A stretch of 64,000 nt of DNA from Xanthomonas sp. NCPPB 1128 (GTDB lineage Bacteria; Pseudomonadota; Gammaproteobacteria; Xanthomonadales; Xanthomonadaceae), in the NCBI RefSeq assembly GCF_001043115.1, contig NZ_LFME01000001.1:248001-312000 (forward strand), given 5' to 3'. The notes beneath the pieces were generated by a model. The model worked only from the letters and a program-made list of their open reading frames with translations, was not told where the DNA came from and did not search any database. Positions 9,663-20,500 of this stretch are shown piece after piece. Numbering within the stretch: the stretch's first letter is position 1; each line of letters opens with the position of its first letter. Both the position numbers and the translations under genes were made by a program.

Positions 9663-11507
9663 ATGACGACGGTGTGGGTGTTTCCCGGACAGGGATCGCA
9701 ACACAAGGGCATGGGCGAGGACCTGTTCGGGCGCTATCCGGAACTGGTTGCGCAGGCCGATGCGGTGCTGGGTTACTCCCTGCGCGAGCTGTGCCTGGAG
9801 GATCCGAGCGGCTTGCTCAACCAGACCGAGTACACCCAGCCGGCGCTGTTCGCGGTATCGGCGCTGGCGTTTATGCAGGCGCGCGATGATGGTGCGGCAG
9901 TCCCGGCGGTCTTCGCCGGCCACAGTCTCGGCGAATTCGCCGCGCTGTTCGCCGCCGGCGCGTTCGATTTCGCGACCGGAATCGAATTGGTCGCCAAGCG
10001 CGGCGCACTGATGGCGCAAGCGCCACACGGCGCGATGGCGGCGATCATCGGGCCGGATCTGGCGCGGGTGCGGACGATCCTGGATCAATCCGGATTGAGC
10101 GACGTCGATATCGCGAACGTCAATTCCGACAGCCAGCACGTCATTTCGGGGCTGCACGAGGACATCGATCGCTGCGAACCGGTGTTTGCCGAAGCAGGGG
10201 CGCGCTTCGTGCGCCTGAGAGTCAGCGCGGCCTTCCATTCACGCTACATGCGCGAGGTCGAGAGCGCCTACGCCGAGTTCGTCGGACGGCTATCCGCAGA
10301 GGGGCGCCTGCATCCGCTGCGCGCCGATGTCGTCTCCAATCGCACCGCCCGCCCGCATGCGCGCGACGCTTGGCTGCCGAAGTTGATCGAGCAGATCAGT
10401 CATCCGGTGAACTGGTACGAATCGATGTCGTGGTTGCTCGCGCAGGGCGAGGTCGCGCTGCGGGAAGTCGGACCGGGCGATGTGCTGAGCGGCTTGTTCT
10501 CGAAGATCCGCAAGGCACCGATGATATTGAGCGCCCCGGCGCAGCCGGCGCCCATCGCGGCGAAGTCGCGTATCGTTTTCATGTACTCGGGGCAAGGCTC
10601 CCAGTACTACGGCATGGGCCGAGAGCTGTACGCGACGAACGCGGCGTTCCGGGAAGCGATGGACGCTTGCAATGCCATTTATCGGCAAATGACATCGCGC
10701 GACTTGGTCGCCGAGCTCTACGACGAAGCGAACAAGCGCCGCGAGATGACCGACATCGGCCTGTCGCATCCGGCCATCTTCAGCATCGGTTACGGCCTCA
10801 CCCAAGCCATGGCGCATGCCGGCATTCGTCCGGATGCCGTGCTCGGCTACAGCCTGGGCGAATACGCCGCCTCGGTCGCCGCCGGAACCTTGTCGCACGA
10901 GCATGCGATGCGTACGGTGATCCGCCAGGCCGGGGTATTCAGGAGCGAGGCTGCCGGCGGTGGCATGCTGACCGTGATGGCGCCGGTCGGGCACTTCCAT
11001 AGCCATCCTGAACTCTACCGGGATACCGTGATCGGCAGCGTCAATTTCGACGGCAACTTCGTCGTCAGCGGCAGCCGTGCGGCCATCGACGACACCCGAC
11101 GCGGGCTGGATGCTCGCGCCGTCGTCTCGATGAGCCTGCCGGTCGAGTATCCGTTCCATTCGCCCTTGCTCGCGCCGATCGAGGGGACGTTCTTACGCAT
11201 GTTCGATGGCGTGCCGATTTCGCCGCCATCCATCGCACAGTATTCCTCCGCGACCGGCGGTCGCCTGGAACGGGTCGAGCCGTCGCATTACTGGAAGGTG
11301 ACCAGCCAAGTGGTGGATTTCCGCGCCGCCATTGCCGCCATTGCCGACGAAGGGCCATGCCGCTTCGTCGATCTCGGCCCTACCGGGACGTTGTCGGGGT
11401 TCATCAAGTACGGTTATGGCGATCGCCTGGAACAGATCGTCACGATCAATCAGTTCGGACGCAATGCGGAAACCGTCGCCGGCGCGATCGACAAGCTTGC
11501 GGCCTGA
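9663..11507 (+). CDS. Tandem trans-acyltransferase / acyl hydrolase (two FabD-like domains)
   Basis: A 614-residue protein made of two malonyl-transferase folds joined by a short Ala/Pro linker. Domain 1 (about 3-285) has GQGSQ, the nucleophile Ser88 in GHSLGEF, KRGALM with the Arg that binds the malonyl carboxylate, and AAFHS with the catalytic His. Domain 2 (about 300-610) has GQGSQ, Ser397 in GYSLGEY and YPFHS, but RQAGVF replaces the KRG segment, so the carboxylate-binding Arg is missing. In trans-AT systems such a pair usually consists of the malonyl loader and a proofreading acyl hydrolase that clears stalled thioesters (PedC/PedD type). Assigning hydrolase activity to domain 2 is my inference. 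GAGGA upstream supports the start. This protein supplies the AT activity the PKS lacks. Confidence 0.92.
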   Translation: MTTVWVFPGQGSQHKGMGEDLFGRYPELVAQADAVLGYSLRELCLEDPSGLLNQTEYTQPALFAVSALAFMQARDDGAAVPAVFAGHSLGEFAALFAAGAFDFATGIELVAKRGALMAQAPHGAMAAIIGPDLARVRTILDQSGLSDVDIANVNSDSQHVISGLHEDIDRCEPVFAEAGARFVRLRVSAAFHSRYMREVESAYAEFVGRLSAEGRLHPLRADVVSNRTARPHARDAWLPKLIEQISHPVNWYESMSWLLAQGEVALREVGPGDVLSGLFSKIRKAPMILSAPAQPAPIAAKSRIVFMYSGQGSQYYGMGRELYATNAAFREAMDACNAIYRQMTSRDLVAELYDEANKRREMTDIGLSHPAIFSIGYGLTQAMAHAGIRPDAVLGYSLGEYAASVAAGTLSHEHAMRTVIRQAGVFRSEAAGGGMLTVMAPVGHFHSHPELYRDTVIGSVNFDGNFVVSGSRAAIDDTRRGLDARAVVSMSLPVEYPFHSPLLAPIEGTFLRMFDGVPISPPSIAQYSSATGGRLERVEPSHYWKVTSQVVDFRAAIAAIADEGPCRFVDLGPTGTLSGFIKYGYGDRLEQIVTINQFGRNAETVAGAIDKLAA

Positions 11508-11588
11508 AGCGTATCGGACCGCTCGGTCCGCACCATGGACAGGATCGGCTGAAAAGCCGGTTCGATGCAGCAAGGACAGGGATTAGGG

Positions 11589-14500
11589 ATGTCAAACGGA
11601 AATTTCTTGGACGCTTCGATCCGTACCGATGCCGATGCGGGTACGTCACCCGTCAACCCTGCAATCGGCAACGATTTCGATCGTCACGTTGCCTATTGGC
11701 GCGACGCGCTTGCAGGCGCGCCTGCCATGCTGGAATTGCCGACCGATCGTCCGCGCACCGGGCAACAGGGTGCCGCTACCGCCAGCATCGGTGTCGCCAT
11801 CGATTCCGAGTCGACCGCGCTCCTGGACGCGCTCGCCGCACGTTGCGGCACGACCCTGCAAACCGCCCTGTTGGCGGCGTGGGCGGCGACGCTGGCGCGC
11901 TTGTCGAGCCAGCACGATGTCGTGATCGGCGTGCCGACCGAGGGCGGTGCGCCGGCCGGTTCGATCGGCGATGTGCTGCCGCTGCGCGTCGATCTCAGCG
12001 GCCAGCCCAGCGTTGCCGAACTGCTGGCGCGGGTGGATCGTCGCCTGCGCGACGCATTCGCGCATGCGGTGCCCAGCTTCGAAGGCATCGTCGCATCCAC
12101 CGCATCGCTGGACGGCGTGCTGTCGGCGCCTGTTTTCCAGAGCGCGCTGGCCTTGCGCGAGGCAGATACGCCGGCGCAGGTGCAGTTGGCGGGCGTGGAT
12201 CTGGCGTTGGATCTACGCCAGTCCCGGGACGGCGTCTATGGTGAATTGCGCTACGCGATCGCGTTGTTCGAAGCCGAAAGCATCGGGCGCTACCTCGGCC
12301 ACTGGCGGCGCTTGTTGCGTGCGATGGCCCTGGACGAGACGCAGGCGGTTTCGCACCTGCCGATTCTGGGCGAAGAAGAGCGCCGCTCGGTTCTGCAGAC
12401 CTGGAATGCGACGGCGATCGAATATCCGCGCGACGCCTGCATGCACGAGTTGTTCGAAGCGCAGGTCGCGCGCTCGCCGGAGGCGGTGGCGCTGGTCGCT
12501 GGCGCCCGCACGCTGAGCTATGCGCAACTCAACGAACGCGCCAACCGCCTCGCGCATCATTTGCGTGCGCTCGGCCTTGGCCCGGACGAGCGCGTCGGCA
12601 TCTGTGTGCAGCGCAACGCAGAGATGCTGGTTGCGCTGCTGGCCTCGCTGAAATCCGGCGCCGCCTATGTGCCGCTGGATCCGGCCTATCCGGCGGACCG
12701 TCTGGGTTACATGCTCGACGATGCCGTGCCGCGCGTGGTGCTCACCGATGCCGTCGGCGGCCCCGTGCTGGCGCAAGCGCTGTCCCTGGCCGAACAGACG
12801 CAGTCGTTGACCGTGCTCGACCTGCAGGCCGATGCGGCCGCATGGGCGAACGCGTCCAGCGAGAATCCGTCGGCGCAAGCGGTCGGCCTGAATTCGCGCC
12901 ACCTGGCCTATCTGATCTATACGTCCGGTTCGACCGGTCGGCCCAAGGGCGTGGCCATCGAACATCGCAATGGCGTCAATTTCATCTGCTGGGCCTTGCA
13001 GGAATTTTCGGCCGAGACGCTGCGCAATTGCCTGTTCTCGACTTCGATCAATTTCGATCTGTCGATCTACGAATACGGCGTGCCCTTGTCCTGCGGCGGT
13101 TGTGTGACCTTGGTCGACAACGCGCTGGCACTGTTGAACACGGCATTGCCGGTCACCCTGATCAACACCGTGCCCTCGGTGATGATGGAGCTGACCCGTG
13201 CCGAGGCGATTCCGGCCAGCGTGCGGGTGGTGAATGTCGCTGGCGAGCCGCTCAAGCGCGCGCTCGCCGAGCGCATCATCGCGACTCCACAGGTCGAGCA
13301 GCTGTGCAATCTCTATGGCCCGTCGGAAACCACGACCTATTCGACATGGACGCGGATGGATCGCAGTACTGGTTTCCTCGCCGACGTCGGCCGCCCGATC
13401 GGCAACACGCAGGTCTATATCCTGGATGAAGTTGGCGCTCCTGTGGCGATCGGCGTGGCTGGCGAGATCTTCATCGGAGGCCACGGTGTCGCCCGCGGCT
13501 ATCTCGGCAAGGCGGACCTGACCGCCGATCGCTTTCTCGACGATCCGTTCAGCGCCGAGCCCGGCGCGCGCATGTACAAGACCGGCGACCTCGGGCGTTG
13601 GTCGAACGACGGTACGATCACCCTGCTGGGCCGCAACGACTTCCAGGTGAAGATCCGCGGCTTCCGCATCGAGCTGGGCGAGATCGAAGCCAGGCTTGGC
13701 GAATGCACAGGCGTGCGCGAAGCGGTAGTGGTTGCGCGCGACGACGACAACGGCGGCAAGCGCCTGGTCGCGTATTGCCTGGCCGACGAGGCGCTGGACA
13801 TTGCCGCGATTCGCGAGCATGTCGCCAGCGCTCTGCCCGATTACATGATGCCGTCGGCATTCGTGCGCTTGGAAGCCTGGCCGCTGACCGCCAACGGCAA
13901 GCTCGACCGCAAGGCGCTGCCAGTGCCCGACGACGCGGCATATACCCGCCGCGCCTATGCAGCGCCGCAGGGCGAGATCGAGACTACGCTGGCCTCCATC
14001 TGGTCCGATCTGCTGCGGCTCGATAAGGTCGGACGCAACGACGACTTCTTCGAACTAGGCGGGCATTCGTTGCTCGCCGTGCAGCTGGTGTCGCGCGTAC
14101 GCAAGGCGCTCGATGTCGAGTTGACGTTCCGCGATGTGTTCGATGCCTCGGAACTGTGCGAGCTGGGCGAGCGCCTGCCGCGCATCGCCGCCTCCAGCCT
14201 GAGCCCGATCGAGCCGGTGGCGCGACGGCCGTTCCTGCAGATGCCGCAGATCGTACGCGGCTTCTGGGTCATGACCCAGCTCGGCCAGGCGACCTCGGCG
14301 CATCATATCGGTGGTGCCTATCGCCTCGCTGGCGACCTCGATCGCCCGGCGCTGGAGCGCAGTTGGCGCGCCATCGTCGCGCGGCATGAAATCCTGCGTA
14401 CCCGTTTCGTTCAGATCGACGGCGAGCCCATGCTGAGCATTGGCGACAGCGCGCCATTCGATCTGCGCTTTCAGGATATCCGTGGCGTTGAGGACGCGGT

Positions 14501-17500
14501 CACTCGTTGCGACACGCTCTATTCGCAGTTGTACGCGGAACCCTTCGATCTCAGTCGCGACGTGCCATTGCGCGCGCAAGTGCTGCAACTGGACGAGCAT
14601 GCGTTCGAGCTGCAATGGGTGACCCACCATATTGTTTCCGATGGTTGGTCGATCGGCGTCATGCTCAAGGAGCTGAGCGAGTTCTATGCTGCCGAAACCG
14701 GCCGGGCGCAGGCGTCATTGCCTGCGCTGCCGGTGCAGTACATCGATTACGCATTCTGGAAGGGTGAACATCTGCCGGCTGCCGAGCTGGATCGGCAGAT
14801 CGGCTACTGGCGCGACACGCTGGCGGGTGCGCCGTTGTTGCTCGAGTTGCCGACCGACCGTCCGCGAGCGCCGCAGCAGGATTTTGCTGGCGCAGCGATC
14901 GATCTGCATCTGGACGAAGCCTTGACTGCACGGTTGAAGTCCTTGAGTCGGCGTCATGGCGTCACCCTCTACATGACGATCCTGGCCAGTTGGGCGGCGG
15001 TATTCTCGCGCCTGTCGGGGCAGTCGGAGGTTGTGATCGGCAGTCCGATGGCCAGTCGCGACCGCGAGGAGGTCGAACCGCTGATCGGCTTCTTCATCAA
15101 TACCCTTGCGCTGCGGATCGACCTGGATGGCAACCCTTCCACCGGCGAGCTGCTCGCGCGTACGCGCCAGCGGCTGCTGGATGCGCAGGCGCACGGGGAT
15201 GTACTGCTAGATCGCGTGATTGAGGCGCTCAAGCCGCCGCGCAACAGCGCCTACAACCAGATGTTCCAGGTGATGTTGGCCTGGCAGAGTCAGGATGAAG
15301 GTGAATTGGCGCTGCCGGGCGTCGAAGTCGTGCGCGCACCGAAGGCGATGAAGACCGCGCAGCTTGATCTGCTGATGGATCTGCGTGAGAAGGACGGCTC
15401 CATCAGCGGCTTCCTGAACTACATGACCGCGTTGTTCGATCGCGAGACGATCGAGCGCTTCGTCGGCTACTGGCAGCGCTTGCTGACAGCGATGGCCGCC
15501 GACGACACGGTGCCTGTCTCGGCGCTGCCGGTGCTGGGCGACGCTGAACGCGCGCAGGTGCTGCAGCAGTGGAACGCGACGGCGCAGCCCTATCCGCGCG
15601 ACAGCTGCATCGGTGCGTTGTTCGCTGCGCAGGCCACGGCGCACCCGGATGCGGTGGCCCTGGTGTGGGGCGAGCGGCGGGTCAGCTACGCGGCGTTGGA
15701 TCGCCGGACCAACCAGATCGCGCAGTGGCTGGGCGCGCAGGGCATCGGGCGCGGGGCGCGAGTGGCCTTGTCGCTGTCGCGCGGCGTGGCGATGGTGGAG
15801 ACGCTACTCGGCGTGTTGAAGGCCGGCGCTGCCTATGTGCCGATGGCGCCGGATCTGCCGTGGACGCGGGTGGCGTTCATGCTGGAGGACGCGCAGCCAG
15901 CGCTGTTGATCGCGGATGCGAGCGCGCAGCTGCCGGACGCGCCGGGGGTGCCGGTGGCGCGCCTGGAGGCAATGGCCGACGCGCTGTCGGCGCATGCCGA
16001 TCACGCGCCGGCGGTCGCGGGGATGGAGGCGACGCAGCTGGCGTACGTGATCTACACCTCCGGCACGACCGGCACGCCCAAGGGCGTGCAGGTCTCGCAC
16101 CGCAACGTGGTGAACTTCTGTTGCTGGTGCCGCGATGCCGGCTTGCTGGCGGCGGGCGTGCGCATGACCCAGTTCGCGCCGTATACCTTCGACGCATCGG
16201 CAGGGGAAATCTTCGCCGGCCTGCTCGGCGGCGCCGAGTTGCACCTGCTGGACGAGGAGACGATTCATAGCCCGCAGCGCCTGCAGGCATATCTACTGGA
16301 GCAGCAGATCGGCTTTGCGGCCTTGCCGCCGGCCTATCTGCAACAGCTGGATCCGGGGCTGGCACCGAGCAGCATGAAGCTGCTGACCGCCGGTTCGGCA
16401 CCGACGCCGGAGCTGGTGCGGCGTTGGGCCGGTCGTGGCGAGTACGTCAACGGCTACGGCCCGACCGAGACGACGATCCTGTCGACCACGACGGCGCTGA
16501 GCGCGGAGGAAGCGCGCATCAGCATCGGCCGTCCGATCGCCAATACCCGGGTGTACGTGCTGGACGCGCACCGTCAGCCGGTTCCGGTCGGGGTGACCGG
16601 AGAGTTGTGGATCGGCGGCGACGGCGTCACGCCGGGCTATCTGAACCGCGACGCGCTGACCGCGGAGCGCTATGTCGCCGATCCGTTCTGCAGCGAGCCT
16701 GACGCGCGCATGTACCGCACCGGCGACCTCGGCCGTTGGTCGTCGGACGGCAGCCTGGAGTTCGCGGGTCGCAACGACTTCCAGGTGAAGATCCGCGGCT
16801 TCCGCATCGAATTGGGCGAGATCGAAGCCAAGCTGCTCGAATGCCCTGGGGTGCGCGAGGCGGTGGTGGTCGCGCGCGGGGAGGGGGGCGAGCCGCGGCT
16901 GGTGGCGTACTGCCTGACCGACGGCGTCGCGGACGAGGCGCTGGATGCTGGTGCGTTGCGCGAGCGGTTGGCCAGCCAGTTGCCCGAGTACATGGTGCCG
17001 GCGGCGTTCGTGCAGTTGCAGGCCTGGCCGCTGACCGCGCATGGCAAGCTCGACCGCAAGGCGCTGCCCGCGCCGGACGACAGTGCCTATGCGCGGCGTG
17101 CGTACGAGGCGCCAGAGGGCGAGATCGAACAGCGCCTGGCGCAGTTGTGGAGCCAATTGCTGAAGGTCGATCAGGTCGGCCGCCACGATGGCTTCTTCGA
17201 ACTGGGCGGGCATTCGTTGCTGGCGGTGCAGCTGAGTTCGCGCGTGCGCCAGAGCCTGGGCGTGGAACTGCCGTTGCGTTGGGTGTTCGAAGCGCCGGTG
17301 CTGTCACAGCTGGCGCAGCGTCTGGCGAGCGGCGACGCCGCGCAACTGAGTGCGATCGCGGTGGCCGAGCGTTGTCCGCACATGCCGCTGTCGCTTGCGC
17401 AGCAGCGCCTGTGGTTCCTGACCCAGATCGATGGCGCCAGTGCCGCCTATCATACTGCTGGCACGTTGCGCTTGACCGGTCGCCTGGACGTGGACGCGTT

Positions 17501-20500
17501 GGAGCGTTCCCTGCAGCGTGTCGTCGCGCGGCATGAATCGCTGCGCACGCGCTTCGTGCTGATCGAGGGTCAGCCGATGCAGCGAGTGGATGCAGATGCG
17601 ACGCTGCGGCTGCGCTTCGAGGACCTGCGCGGCGAACACAATCGCGACGCCTTGCGCGTCGCGCAAGGCGAAGCGCTGTACGCGCAGCCCTTCGATCTGA
17701 GCGTCGATCCGCCGCTGCGGGTATTGCTGGCGCAACTGGAGGACGAGGAGTACGCGCTGTATGTGGTGATGCATCACATCGTCTCCGACGGCTGGTCGAT
17801 CGGGGTGATGCTCAGTGAGATCAGCCAGCTGTATACCGCCGAGCTGGAGCACGTAGCCGATCCTCTGCCGCCACTGCCCATCCAGTACATCGATTATGCG
17901 CAATGGCAGCGGCAGTGGTTGGCCGACGGCCAGCTGGAACGACAGGCCGCGTACTGGCGCGAGACCCTCGCCGGCGCGCCGACCCTGATCGAATTGCCGA
18001 CCGATCGTCCGCGTCCGGCGCATCAGGACTTCGCAGGCGCCGCGCTCGCAATCGATCTGGATGCCGCACTCACTGCGAGACTGAAAGCGCTGAGTCAGCG
18101 CCACGGCGTGACGCTCTACATGACCTTGCTGGCGAGTTGGGCGGCGCTGCTGAGCCGCCTGTCGGGGCAGGAGGAGGTGGTGATCGGCAGCCCGATGGCC
18201 GGCCGCACCCGGGCCGAGATCGAACCGTTGATCGGTTTCTTCGTCAACACGCTCGCGCTGCGGATCGACTTGGGCGATGCACCGACGGTGGCCGAGTTGC
18301 TGACGCGTACGCGCCGGCAGGTCCTCGATGCGCAGGCGCACCAAGACCTGCCGTTCGACCACGTGGTCGAAGTGACCAAGCCGGCGCGCAGTACCGCGCA
18401 CACGCCGATCTTCCAGGTCATGCTGGCGTGGCAGAACCAGGAGCAGGCAGGTCTGTCCATGCCTGGCATTACGACCGAAGGTCTGCCCCAGGAAACCAGC
18501 AAGGCGCGGTTCGACCTGGCCTTGGACCTGGCCGAACGCGATGGAGGCATCGTCGGTGTGCTGACCTACATGACTGCGCTATTCGATGAGCCGACCGTGG
18601 TCCGCTATGCGGGCTACTGGCAGCGCCTGCTGACCGGCATGGCGCAGGACGAGGCGATGGCCGTGGCGCGCCTGCCATTGCTCGACGAAGCCGAGCGTAT
18701 GCGCCTGCTGCATGAATGGAATGCGGTCAGCGAGATCCATCCGGAGTCGACCGTGCATGCGTTGTTCGAAGCGCAGGCACGGCGCACGCCCGATGCGCAG
18801 GCGCTGATCTGTGAAGACCTTACCCTCAGCTACGCCGAACTGAACCGCCGCGCCAATCAAGTGGCGCATCGCTTGATCGGCCTGGGTCTGCAGCCCGACG
18901 ACCGGGTGGCGATCTGCGTCGAGCGCAGCGCGTCGATGATCGTGGGTCTGCTCGGCATTCTCAAAGCCGGCGCAGCCTACGTGCCTTTGGATCCGAGCTA
19001 TCCGGTAGATCGGCTGGCCTACATGCTTGAGGACAGCCGGCCCAAGGCGTTGCTGACGCAAGCGCAGGTGTACGCGCGCCTGCCATCGCTGCAGGCTGCA
19101 CAAGCGCCGCTGCTGGTGCTGGATGACAGCAGCCTGGATGCCGTGGACACGCACGATCCGAACATCGCGGGTCTTACCTCGCGCCACTTGGCCTACGTGA
19201 TCTATACCTCCGGTTCGACCGGCCAGCCCAAGGGGGTGATGGTCGAACATCGCTCGCCGGTCAATTTCTGGCGGGCGATGTGCCAAACCACCCATCGCGA
19301 ACTCGCGCCGAATTCGCGCGTTGCCTTGAACGCGGCGTTCTCCTTCGACATGTCGCTGAAGGGCATTCTGCAGCTGCTGTCGGGTCACTGCGTGGTGCTG
19401 GTGCCGCAGGCGATCCGCGCCAACGGCCCGGCCATGCTGGCCTTCTTCGAGCGCTACCGGATCGAGGCAATGGACAGCACACCGTCGCAGTTGCAGGTGT
19501 TGCTGTCGGCCGGCTTGATCGAATCCGGCGGGCATCGTCCGACCAGTATCTATCTGGGCGGCGAGCCGGTGAGCCGCCGCATGTGGGAGCGCCTGAAAGC
19601 CTCTCCGAAGATACACTTCCACAATATGTACGGCCCGACCGAGTGCACGGTTGATGCGACCATCGGCAGCATTCGCGAGTCGCTCGGCGGTCCGGTCATT
19701 GGTAAGCCGATCCTCAATACGCCGGTGTATGTGCTCGACGCCTACGGCGAGCCGTCGCCGGTCGGTGTGCCCGGAGAGATGTTCCTCGGCGGCGTGCAGG
19801 TTGCGCGCGGCTATCTGGATCGTGCGGAATTGACCGGCCAGCGTTTCCTGCGCGATCCGTTCGCGGCGCACGCCGATGCGCGCATGTACAAGACCGGCGA
19901 CCTCGCACGCTGGACCGCCAACGGCGAACTCGAATATCTGGGCCGCAACGACTTCCAGGTGAAGATCCGCGGCTTCCGCATCGAGCTGGGCGAGATTGAG
20001 GCCAAGCTCGCCGCGTGCACTGGTGTAGATGCAGCGGCGGTCGTGGCGCGCGAAGACGCGTCGGGCGAGAAGCGGCTGGTCGCTTACGTGACGCTGCAGT
20101 CCGGGACGACCTCGTCGATCGCCGACCTGCGCACGCAGCTGCTGGCACAGTTGCCCGAGTACATGGTCCCGGCGGCGTTCGTGGTGTTGCTGTCGCTGCC
20201 GCTCACCCCCAACGGCAAGCTCGATCGCAAGGCGTTGCCTGCACCGGACGATACCGCTTATGCGCGGCGCGATTACGCAGCCCCGCAAGGGCGCGTGGAA
20301 ACCGCGCTGGCGACGATCTGGGCCGAGTTGTTGCACGTGGACCGGGTCGGCCGCTTCGACGATTTCTTCGAGCTTGGCGGTCACTCGCTGATGGTGTTGG
20401 TGGTAATCGACAAGCTCGCCGCTGTTGGCATCGAGCTGAAGCTAGCCGACATCTACCGACTCGGCACCGTGCAGGCCATCGCGGCCGCGATCGAGGCCGA

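Noticed and set aside
12213-13820. 535-codon open frame on the - strand
   Set aside because: It is antisense to the first adenylation domain of the NRPS, whose core motifs are clear.
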